This document shows, one piece after another, positions 24,312 to 32,456 of a stretch of DNA of 64,000 nt. Location of the stretch: NCBI GenBank assembly GCA_016711345.1, contig JADJTD010000001.1, positions 2,976,001-3,040,000 of the forward strand. Reading direction: 5' to 3'. This DNA comes from Chloracidobacterium sp. GTDB taxonomy: Bacteria; Acidobacteriota; Blastocatellia; Pyrinomonadales; Pyrinomonadaceae. Within the stretch, counting starts at the first letter, position 1. Each line of letters opens with the position of its first letter. The translations under genes were made by a program, and so were the position numbers. Below the pieces are notes generated by a model, which made no database searches, was not told where the DNA came from, and saw only the letters and a list, made by a program, of their open reading frames with translations.

Positions 24312-25355
24312 TTAGACTTTCGTGTAATCCGTAAGCGTACTCTTGTCGCCTATGACCGAGCCTTCGCCGACTATAGCGTTTCTGCCGATATGGCAGCTTC
24401 GGCCTATGACTGCGTTGCGTATTTCAGCAGCGCTGGAAATGCGTGTGTGCGACCAGATCACAGAATTCTCGACCACGGCTTTTTCTTCGATATGAACGCC
24501 TGAACCGATCACAGAATTAACAACACGAGCACCAGACTTAACGACACAATCGCTGCCGAGAACAGACAGTTTATCGATCTCCGCCCGCGTTGCTACGTCG
24601 TCAGAGGAAGCAGCTTTTTCGATCTCAAAACCATCCAGTTTTCCGCTCAGGAAATCATGATGAGCAGCGAGATAACTTGCGGGCGTTCCGATGTCACGCC
24701 AATATTCCGTCGTCATTTCGAATCCGAAAAACGGCATTTGGCGATTCAAAATGTCAGGGAACACGTCATATTCGAAGGACTTATTGGCGTCCGCAGCAAT
24801 CGTATCTAATATCTCAGGTTCTAGAATGTAAATGCCTGCATTTATTGTATTTACTTGTAGCGCCGCAAGCTCGTCAGGCTGGGGTTTTTCGACAAAGCGC
24901 TGTACGTTGTTGTTCTCATCAATCTTGATAAGCCCATAGCGAGTAGGGTCTTCGACAGGCACAAGAGTAATGGTTGCAGCAGCAGATCTGGAATTATGAA
25001 ATTCGATCACTTTACCGATGTCGAGATCGGTCAGGATGTCGCCGTTGAAAACGACGGTAGTCTCGCGAATGGCGTTAGAAGCAAATTTATACGCACCGCC
25101 CGTTCCCATCGGTGACGGCTCGGTTACATAACGCAGACTTACGCCAAAATCTGCTCCGCTGCCCAAAATATGCTCGATCTTGTCCGGTTGATAACTCAGC
25201 GACAAAGTGATGTCTGTAATGCCTGCTTTTCGCAAGATCTCGATCTGATATAACAGAAACGGGCGATTTATGAATGGAACTATAGGTTTTGGTGTGTAAA
25301 CGGTCAGCGGCCTGAGTCTTGTGCCTTTTCCGCCTGCCAAAATTAAAGCCTGCAT
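24312..25355 (-). CDS. NDP-sugar nucleotidyltransferase, mannose-1-phosphate guanylyltransferase type
   Basis: A 347-residue enzyme. It starts MQALILAGGKGTRLRPLT (nucleotidyltransferase signature), with KPIVPFINRPFL, VFNGDILTDLD (metal-binding Asp) and VEKPQPDE. From about residue 250 a left-handed beta-helix C-terminal domain shows hexapeptide repeats (SDCVVKSGARVVNSVIGSGVHIEEKAVVE). This two-domain form fits GDP-mannose pyrophosphorylases and related NDP-sugar synthases; the exact sugar is not certain. Product would supply surface polysaccharide or glycan synthesis. It is first in the minus-strand run with mutM and the S41 peptidase. Confidence 0.88.
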   Translation of the reverse strand: MQALILAGGKGTRLRPLTVYTPKPIVPFINRPFLLYQIEILRKAGITDITLSLSYQPDKIEHILGSGADFGVSLRYVTEPSPMGTGGAYKFASNAIRETTVVFNGDILTDLDIGKVIEFHNSRSAAATITLVPVEDPTRYGLIKIDENNNVQRFVEKPQPDELAALQVNTINAGIYILEPEILDTIAADANKSFEYDVFPDILNRQMPFFGFEMTTEYWRDIGTPASYLAAHHDFLSGKLDGFEIEKAASSDDVATRAEIDKLSVLGSDCVVKSGARVVNSVIGSGVHIEEKAVVENSVIWSHTRISSAAEIRNAVIGRSCHIGRNAIVGEGSVIGDKSTLTDYTKV

Positions 25356-25413
25356 ATGTAAAACTAATTATGAGCCTAAAGAAGTGCACAGTAAAAATGA
25401 AAGCCATTTTTTC

Positions 25414-25482
25414 TTGACGTATGTTAAACAATGCTTATAAATATTAAAATATATTGACACTCCAAATTGCGGCGTGTTAGAT
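25414..25482 (+). promoter_or_regulatory. Two candidate promoters upstream of the TPR gene
   Basis: P1: TTGACG at 25414, 16-base spacer, TATAAA at 25436. P2: TTGACA at 25454, 17-base spacer, TTAGAT at 25477. The surrounding region is strongly AT-rich. Transcripts would have 5' leaders of about 100-150 bases before the ATG at 25591. Confidence 0.55.
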
Positions 25483-25590
25483 TAATTATTACAGGTTCGT
25501 TCAAAGATCCGACCTGTGCATTCATACTGCTAATCCTGCTTTTCGGCGTATCCGGTTGTTCCCGAACCAAGTTCTGTTGTCAGATAAAAA

Positions 25591-27714
25591 ATGAGCTTCG
25601 ATAAAACAAAAGCGATGCGAAACGCGGAGCGTTATGTCGCGCAAGGCAAAATACGCTCTGCAATATCAGAATACCGTTCCGTCGTTGACCACGATCCTCG
25701 TGATATAGCGACGCTAAATATGCTTGGCGACCTTCACGCAAAGAGTTCGGACAAGCGCGAAGCGGTTGAATGTTATCTTCAGGTTGCAGAGCACTATAAC
25801 AAGCAGGGCTTCGCTCAAAAAGCTATCGCGATGTACAACAAAGTCTCGCGGATACAGCCAAATTCCATCGAGGTTCTGGTAAAGCTGGCGGAACTGCACA
25901 AGGGGAAAGGAGCTCTTTCGGAAGCAAAGGAGCACTATACTGCGCTTGCCGAGCATTATCAGAAAAACGGACGTCGGCTCGAAGCTCTGGCAATGTGGAA
26001 GCAGATCGCGTTGCTCGATCCGAACAATACGGAAGTTTGCATGAGCCTCGCGGATTCGTACGTTCGCGAGAATCAAAAAGAAGACGCCGTCGAGGCATAT
26101 GCCGAAGCCGGTGCTCGATTTAGTCGGCAAGGCAAGAACGAAGATGCGATCCGAGCCTTGATGAAAGGCTTTGACATAAAATCTACTGACCTCAGAATCC
26201 TCAGCGGAATCGTGAGTGCTCAGACTGCCTTAGGCCGTGCTGGTAAAGCAGCATCGCTGCTCGAGGAAATTCTCGAGAACGAGCCGTACAATCGTGACGT
26301 GCTCTATCTTTTGATCGAGTGTTGTATTGATTCGCAAAACGCGGTTGCAGCGGAAAAAGCCGTCGTAAGGCTTGTAGAGATCGAACCGGCAAATTATCCG
26401 AAATTCCTAGATCTGATCAGAATATATCTGAATGTAAACGACCCGGAATCGGCGGCTCGTATCCTTACGATGAGCAGCGAATATTTGCTAGCGGGCGGCC
26501 AGTCAGACGAGTGCTGCAAGTGGATAAACGAGATCCTCGAGCGCGATCCAGCTCAGCTTACGGGCTTGAGACTATTGGTTCGCTACAATTCCTGGCTCAA
26601 TGATGAGAATGGTTTCCGCCTTTCACTTGAAAGGCTTTACACCGCTGCTGCTTCACAGGACGCCGTCGAAGACGAACGTTTTGCCCTCGCTCAATTGGTC
26701 GTTATCTTGCCGCACGAGATACGTTTTCGAGACCGGTTGACGGAGATAAATGAGAAGTACGGTTTTGAAGATAATCCGATCGACGAGGAACTTCTAAAGG
26801 CACAATTTGCCAAAGAAGAAAGCGGCGATGCAGAGATCGAATTGAACAACGGCAACAAAGCAAAGCTGAACGGCCACAAACCAGAGAATTCTGGAGATGC
26901 GGAATTGGATAGCAGTGATGAGATCATTGATGCGGAGATAATCGAAGACTCGTCGGAAAATAAAAGTGGTTCGAAGGGTGGAAAACGGCGTGCGAAGGAT
27001 AAGAACGCAAAACAGCCTGAGCTGTCGCATGCCGATGAGCTAAAGATCCAAAAAGAGATCGAAAGCATCACGTTCTATATAGAGAACGATTATGACGAAC
27101 TCGCCGAAAAGGCATTGGCCGAACTAGTTCAGGAATTTGGCGACCGCGAAGAATTTGCCGCACTACGAAACCGCATGGGAGCAGCTGCCGAAAACGAAGT
27201 TTCGGATGAGACGCCTGCAGACGAAGTTACGGCAGAGACCGAAAGCCAAGAGGTCGTGGCCAACACTATCGGCGTCGACGAGATCAGGTCGGAATTTGGT
27301 ATCGAAGGTGCCGAAGACGCAAACGGTGCCGATTACGAAACACACTATCACACGGCAGTTGCCTATCAAGGCATGGGGATGATCGAGGACGCGATCCGCG
27401 AATTTCAAGACGCGATCAACCTCACCAGCCTGGACGATGGAACGCGAAGGTTTTATTACTGTGCAAATCTACTCGGCCATTGCTTTATGCAAAACGGAAT
27501 GGCGAATCACGCTGTCACTTGGTTTAACCGTGCCCTTGAAACAACCGAGATCTCAGACGAAGAGCAATACGGACTTTGGTACGAACTGGCCGCAGCCTAC
27601 GAAGCCAACGGCGAAGAAGAAAAAGCCGCGATGTACTTCGAAATGGTCTATGCCGAAAATGTCGATTTCCGCGACGTCGCCGACCGCGTCAAAAACCTCG
27701 TCGCAGCTCATTAA
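25591..27714 (+). CDS. Large cytoplasmic TPR-repeat protein
   Basis: A 707-residue protein with no signal peptide. From residue 1 to about 390 there is a near-continuous row of TPR units (AISEYRSVVDHDPRDIATLNMLGDL, EAVECYLQVAEHYNKQG, and similar), forming a superhelical scaffold. Residues about 400-560 are a Glu/Asp/Lys/Asn/Ser-rich low-complexity stretch likely disordered, and TPR-like units return in the last 140 residues (DAIREFQDAINL, NAVTWFNRALE). Such proteins assemble complexes; function is unknown. TPR proteins with these features often lie near motility or secretion genes, but nothing here shows it. Confidence 0.85.
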   Translation: MSFDKTKAMRNAERYVAQGKIRSAISEYRSVVDHDPRDIATLNMLGDLHAKSSDKREAVECYLQVAEHYNKQGFAQKAIAMYNKVSRIQPNSIEVLVKLAELHKGKGALSEAKEHYTALAEHYQKNGRRLEALAMWKQIALLDPNNTEVCMSLADSYVRENQKEDAVEAYAEAGARFSRQGKNEDAIRALMKGFDIKSTDLRILSGIVSAQTALGRAGKAASLLEEILENEPYNRDVLYLLIECCIDSQNAVAAEKAVVRLVEIEPANYPKFLDLIRIYLNVNDPESAARILTMSSEYLLAGGQSDECCKWINEILERDPAQLTGLRLLVRYNSWLNDENGFRLSLERLYTAAASQDAVEDERFALAQLVVILPHEIRFRDRLTEINEKYGFEDNPIDEELLKAQFAKEESGDAEIELNNGNKAKLNGHKPENSGDAELDSSDEIIDAEIIEDSSENKSGSKGGKRRAKDKNAKQPELSHADELKIQKEIESITFYIENDYDELAEKALAELVQEFGDREEFAALRNRMGAAAENEVSDETPADEVTAETESQEVVANTIGVDEIRSEFGIEGAEDANGADYETHYHTAVAYQGMGMIEDAIREFQDAINLTSLDDGTRRFYYCANLLGHCFMQNGMANHAVTWFNRALETTEISDEEQYGLWYELAAAYEANGEEEKAAMYFEMVYAENVDFRDVADRVKNLVAAH

Positions 27715-27803
27715 CCTCCGAAATTACTCTCCGCAAAAATCCGCATTATTTGTCAGACAGATGAATTTTTTCATCGCGTCGATCTGGCGTTAATTAGTTG
27801 CCA

Positions 27804-29516
27804 CTATTCTTTTTTCTCAAGCTGTTCGAGGCGTTTTGCAAGCTGCTCGATCAGTGCCTGTTGCTGCGCAACACGGATCCTGAGTGTTTCAAGCTCGGTT
27901 TTCTCCGCAAAATTCGAGGTGCACAGCGACAAGCGATTTGCGGTGTTCCGGCAAAGATGCACATTGCCGGTCGTGCTGCCAAGAGTATCGACGATAAGGC
28001 TGCCGTCGATTATGACCGCTCCTGGAATGCGAACTGTATCCTCGCCGCCCGGACGACCGAGATAAATCGAATTGCTGAAGTTGGCGACAGATTGGGAACC
28101 AATCGCGGTTGCAAAGTTAAGAGTGCCGAGCGAGATATTTGCGTTATGGCCAATGACAGTGTTGTTATCACCGGTGGTGTTACCAATTCCGGCTGCGTAT
28201 CCAACGAACGAGTTATTGAGACCTGTTGTATTTGCTTGACCTGCATACGCACCGAAAAAGGAGTTGCTGCTGCCCGTAGTATTTGCGTTGCCGGCATTCC
28301 CGCCAAAAAAAGAATTGCCGCCTCCATTCGTATTCGAGTCGCCGGCCAACACTCCAAAAATCGAGTTATTTCCGCCGGTCGTGTTCGAAAAACCGGCGCT
28401 CCTGCCAAAGAAAGAGTTGTCGAGGCCCGTCGAGTTTGCTTGACCGGCAGATGCGCCGACGAACGTATTGTTAAAGCCCGTCGTGTTCGAAATACCTGCC
28501 TCTCTGCCGAAAAATGAGTTGTTACTTGCCGTTGTGTTCGATTGGCCGGCAAACGAACCGACGAACGTGTTGCTGCCGCCTGTTGAATTCGAATTACCGG
28601 CATTACCGCCAAAAAAAGCATTGCCGCTGCCCGTCGAGTTTGCACTTCCCGCTAAAACGCCAAAGAACGAGTTGCCGCCGCCCATAGTGTTCGAAGAACC
28701 CGCACTCCTGCCAAAGAAAGAGTTGTCGAGTCCCGTTGAGTTTGCTTGACCGGCAGATGCTCCGACAAAAGTATTGTTAATGCCGGTGGAATTTAGGATG
28801 CCTGCACCTATACCTGCAAATATATTGCCTGTGCCCGTACTGCTCAGGATGCGGTTGCCGTTGATGCTGAATTGGGTCGTGGCATTAACAATGCCGCCAG
28901 AAAGCGTTCCGCCCGCTGTGCCGCTTCCGCTGATATTGAAATTGCTGGTTGCTTGGGCTCCCGCGTTCTGATTCTGAATGTAGTTGGAACTGCCCGCTGT
29001 CGGCGAACGCGAATCGCTCATGCGAAGATCGGTCGTAACGACAAACTGATTTGCCGCCACGCCGCCGAGTTGGAGAGAGTTATTTGCAGTCGTTGCGTTC
29101 ACAGCCGAGTCCGCTGTGGTCGCATTCAAACTGCGGACCGAATACGGAGCGCTGTTTACCGCCTGTCGCGGCAGCAACTGTTGATAACCGCCGGGATTGT
29201 CCGTCGGACGCAAACGGATCTCAAGAAAACGACTGGCTCCCGTAAACTGCAAACCAAAATCAAGCTGAACCGCGAAAATGCCGTTAGCAACAGCAACAGT
29301 GCTTCGCGTCAGCGTCGAACCCAACTGTGCCCCGCCGCTCAAAGCATCAAACAACGCAAACTCAAAATCATAATTGCCGTTCGCCGCACTAACGCCGTCT
29401 CTCAGGCTGCCCTGATAAGTAAACTCCGTCGTCTGCGCCGAAACCACGGAAGCGAGAAAACCAAAGAAAACGATTGCCAGAAATAAACGATTTGCGTGAC
29501 GCATATTTCCCTCCAA
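27804..29516 (-). CDS. Secreted surface protein with thirteen 17-residue NTTG repeats
   Basis: A 570-residue exported protein with a signal peptide (MRHANRLFLAIVFFGFLASVVSA) after a short Met. The first 200 residues carry TTEFTYQGSLRDGVSAANGNYDFEF, the N-terminal module shared with the next gene upstream. It is followed by a QNAGAQATSNFN linker and about thirteen copies of a 17-residue unit, N-[ST]-T-G-x-x-N-[ST]-F-x-G-x-x-A-G-x-x, as in trimeric surface fibres. The tail ends in a coiled coil (ELETLRIRVAQQQALIEQL). Units 1-5 and 7-11 are near copies, a higher-order repeat of about 306 bp. No beta-barrel anchor is visible, so this is not a classical trimeric autotransporter. Confidence 0.83.
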   Translation of the reverse strand: MEGNMRHANRLFLAIVFFGFLASVVSAQTTEFTYQGSLRDGVSAANGNYDFEFALFDALSGGAQLGSTLTRSTVAVANGIFAVQLDFGLQFTGASRFLEIRLRPTDNPGGYQQLLPRQAVNSAPYSVRSLNATTADSAVNATTANNSLQLGGVAANQFVVTTDLRMSDSRSPTAGSSNYIQNQNAGAQATSNFNISGSGTAGGTLSGGIVNATTQFSINGNRILSSTGTGNIFAGIGAGILNSTGINNTFVGASAGQANSTGLDNSFFGRSAGSSNTMGGGNSFFGVLAGSANSTGSGNAFFGGNAGNSNSTGGSNTFVGSFAGQSNTTASNNSFFGREAGISNTTGFNNTFVGASAGQANSTGLDNSFFGRSAGFSNTTGGNNSIFGVLAGDSNTNGGGNSFFGGNAGNANTTGSSNSFFGAYAGQANTTGLNNSFVGYAAGIGNTTGDNNTVIGHNANISLGTLNFATAIGSQSVANFSNSIYLGRPGGEDTVRIPGAVIIDGSLIVDTLGSTTGNVHLCRNTANRLSLCTSNFAEKTELETLRIRVAQQQALIEQLAKRLEQLEKKE

Positions 29517-29571
29517 GAATTTAATTTATCTATGGCAATCATACTCTGGTTATCCAGCTTTTCAAACATGT

Positions 29572-32208
29572 TTATTTCTTACTCTTTTCGGCAGACAGCA
29601 CGATCTGCTCGAGTGCAGCCAGACGGGCTTTTAACTCTTCGACTTCGGTACTTTTCTCCTTTTTCAAATTTTCGATCTGCGACTGAAGTTCCGCCACGAC
29701 AGGAGCCGAATACTCGCTCAGATTGGCAAATACCTGGATCGTGCCTTCCTCGTCCGCATCTTCGAGCGCGTAGCCAATGATCTTGCATGCCTTTATCGAT
29801 TTCATTCCGTATCCGGCCTTTGAGCTTGAAGTAATTGGATCGCCCCGTTTGATCGGGCCGTTTTCCAGCGTGACTTTCGCGGGAAAGTAACCGTAAATAC
29901 TTAGCGGCAGATAATGGTCGTTGAGTTTCGGGCCGTTTGCTCCCTTTTCGGGGTTAGTAATAAACCCGAGTAAATTTGCATCGCACGCGGTCGAAGATTT
30001 CTCAACTGTAAACGGTCCGTGTGCATCGCCGTATGGATTCTTGACAGCGGTTGCGATGCTCACAAGGTCGGCGGTTTCGGGAAAACCCGCACCATTATCG
30101 ATCGAAGGAGCGTATTCGGCAGAAGAGAAGCAAACAGAAAGAACTAGGGAGATGTTGTCGTAACATACGTGTCCGACACTACCAGTTTGAGAAAGCGGCA
30201 GCTTTACCGCAGAGGAGCTAACGACAAAGTAATTACCCACCTGGAAATTTGAGGTAGGGTTGGTAATGCCAATTCCAACGTTTCCATTGTCCAGGATCGT
30301 CATCCGCTCTGTGCTCCCACCCGACGTCCGCAGAGCAATGCGGCTACCGGTCGCGGAATTTAAGAACAGGCCACTCGTCGATGAAAGGCTGCTTGCAGTT
30401 ACGCCATTAGCCGTTATGCCCCCATTGACCTGAAGTTTGTCAGACGGAGTGGTTGTCCCAATGCCGACATTGCCGGCAACATAGCCATTGCCGGAAACAT
30501 TAAAATTACTCGCCGCCTGGAGCGTAGTGCGGTTTTGAATATAGTCAGTGTCACCTGCGGGAAGATTGGCGACGAGTGCTCCGGGGATCACAACCTGATC
30601 GCTGCCGTTGCTGCGTCCTAAAGCGATCGTATTGCTTGTCGAAACGGTTGAATCTGCACCGATAGCGGTGGCGTATTGCAGATTCCCGGCACCGGGGTTT
30701 GCGTTATACCCGATTGCGGTGTTTCGAATGCCCGTGGTGTTGAAGCCGCCGGCAGCGGCTCCATAAAACGAGTTCTCATCACCTGACGTATTGCTAACTC
30801 CGGCATTGCGTCCAAAAAACGAATTTGAGTCGCCATCAGCAGTCAAAGTTCCGGCGGCGGCTCCAAAAAATGAGTTGTTGGAACCTAGGGTGTTTCTTCC
30901 GGCACTGTGTCCAAAAGAGGCATTGTCATTACCGGCTTGATTTAACCTTCCGGCATCGAATCCGAAAATAGAATTTCTAGTGCCCGTTGTGTTTTGAAGC
31001 CCGGCAACGAAACCAAAAAACGAGTTGGCGGAGCCTGTCGTATTAAATTCTCCGGCAAATCCTCCGAAAAACGAGTTCTGAACACCACTCGTGTTCAACT
31101 CCCCGGCTGCAGTCCCGAAAAATGAGTTGTTATCACCTGCCGTGTTCGAGAGTCCGGCATTGCGTCCGAAAAACGAGTTTTGAAAACCAGTAGTGTTAGT
31201 CGATCCTGCTTGACGGCCGAAAAAGGAGTTTTGATATCCTGTTGTGGTATTCTGTCCCGCAGCAGCCCCGAAAAATGAATTGTCCTCGGCCGTCGTCTTG
31301 TTCCCGGCATTAAACCCGAAGAACGAATTGTAATTGGCTGTCGTGCTGAATTCTCCGGCATTAAATCCAAAATAGGAATTTACGCCACCAGTCGTATTTG
31401 AGCGTCCGGCTTGGTACCCGAAAAACGCATTGCCGCTCCCGGTGTTGGTCGTGTTTCCGGCAAAATATCCAAAAAATGAATTGTTGCCGCCCGAACTATT
31501 GTTCGCCCCTGCGGAGCTACCAAAAAAGGAGTTGGAATTACCGGTGGTATTGGATTGACCCGTTTGGGGACCGACAAATAAATTACTGGCCGGAGCACTC
31601 AGGATGCGATTGCCATTGAGATTGAATTGTGTTGTCGAGTTCAGAATATTTGCCGTGCCCGTACCACTGACGTTGAAGTTGCTCGACGATTGCGGCGATG
31701 TACCGTTTTGGACATAGTTCGTTGAACCTGCCGTAGGTGATCGTGAATCGGTCATTCGCGGATCGGTCGTGACGACGTACTGACTAGCCGCGACTCCGCC
31801 AAGCTGAGTTGCATTTGTGGCTGTTGTTGCGGTGTCAGCACCAAGACTTTTTACTGAATACGGTTGGCTGTTGATTTGTTGTCGCGGAGTCAGCGTCGTC
31901 AAACTCGGTTGGCCTGTCAGGCGAACCCTGATCTCAAGAAACCTGTTTGCTCCCGGAAACTGGCTGCCAAAATCTAGTGAAACAGAAAAGATGCCGGTCG
32001 CAACCGCTACCGAGTTGCGCGTCAGAGTCGAGCCAAGCTGATTTCCGCCCGAAACCGCGTCATACAACGCAAACTGAAAATCGTAATTACCGTTCGCAGC
32101 ACTTGCGCCGTCTTTCAAACTGCCCTGATAACTAAACGCAGTCGTCTGCGCCGAGATGCCCGTGGCAATAAAAACGCAGAGCAGGATCGAGAGTAGTGTC
32201 TTTCGCAT
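29572..32208 (-). CDS. Secreted surface protein with seventeen NTTG repeats and C-terminal extra domain
   Basis: An 878-residue paralogue of the gene downstream, with the same signal peptide type, the same N-terminal module (TTAFSYQGSLKDGASAANGNYDFQF) and about seventeen NTTG units of 17 residues. After the repeats it has a VGIGTTTPSDKLQVNGG region of the kind seen in tail-fibre and YadA-like proteins. A C-terminal domain (about residues 680-840, with GDPITSSSKAGYGMKS) follows, then a coiled coil (LQSQIENLKKEKSTEVEELKARL). It is probably fibrous, oligomeric and exposed. The two genes are 55 bases apart and likely form an operon, with this one first. Confidence 0.83.
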   Translation of the reverse strand: MRKTLLSILLCVFIATGISAQTTAFSYQGSLKDGASAANGNYDFQFALYDAVSGGNQLGSTLTRNSVAVATGIFSVSLDFGSQFPGANRFLEIRVRLTGQPSLTTLTPRQQINSQPYSVKSLGADTATTATNATQLGGVAASQYVVTTDPRMTDSRSPTAGSTNYVQNGTSPQSSSNFNVSGTGTANILNSTTQFNLNGNRILSAPASNLFVGPQTGQSNTTGNSNSFFGSSAGANNSSGGNNSFFGYFAGNTTNTGSGNAFFGYQAGRSNTTGGVNSYFGFNAGEFSTTANYNSFFGFNAGNKTTAEDNSFFGAAAGQNTTTGYQNSFFGRQAGSTNTTGFQNSFFGRNAGLSNTAGDNNSFFGTAAGELNTSGVQNSFFGGFAGEFNTTGSANSFFGFVAGLQNTTGTRNSIFGFDAGRLNQAGNDNASFGHSAGRNTLGSNNSFFGAAAGTLTADGDSNSFFGRNAGVSNTSGDENSFYGAAAGGFNTTGIRNTAIGYNANPGAGNLQYATAIGADSTVSTSNTIALGRSNGSDQVVIPGALVANLPAGDTDYIQNRTTLQAASNFNVSGNGYVAGNVGIGTTTPSDKLQVNGGITANGVTASSLSSTSGLFLNSATGSRIALRTSGGSTERMTILDNGNVGIGITNPTSNFQVGNYFVVSSSAVKLPLSQTGSVGHVCYDNISLVLSVCFSSAEYAPSIDNGAGFPETADLVSIATAVKNPYGDAHGPFTVEKSSTACDANLLGFITNPEKGANGPKLNDHYLPLSIYGYFPAKVTLENGPIKRGDPITSSSKAGYGMKSIKACKIIGYALEDADEEGTIQVFANLSEYSAPVVAELQSQIENLKKEKSTEVEELKARLAALEQIVLSAEKSKK

Positions 32209-32456
32209 ATGATTTCTCCTTATGTCTAACGGAATGTCTAGCGGACGTCGTGGCGCCGGTAATCCTCAGTTTCCAATTTTTTAAAAAGCGATGTTAAATT
32301 TCAGGTATTGATCAGAGCGGACAAAATGGAGCACGGGAAATTCTTTATGTTTTACCCGCTCTGCGCTATGATTCCTGTATCGTTACCAGGGATCAGGAGC
32401 CGATCTCGTCCTCTATTTGTCCGCTCACTTAGAGAATTTAAGCGGGAAATGAGGAA

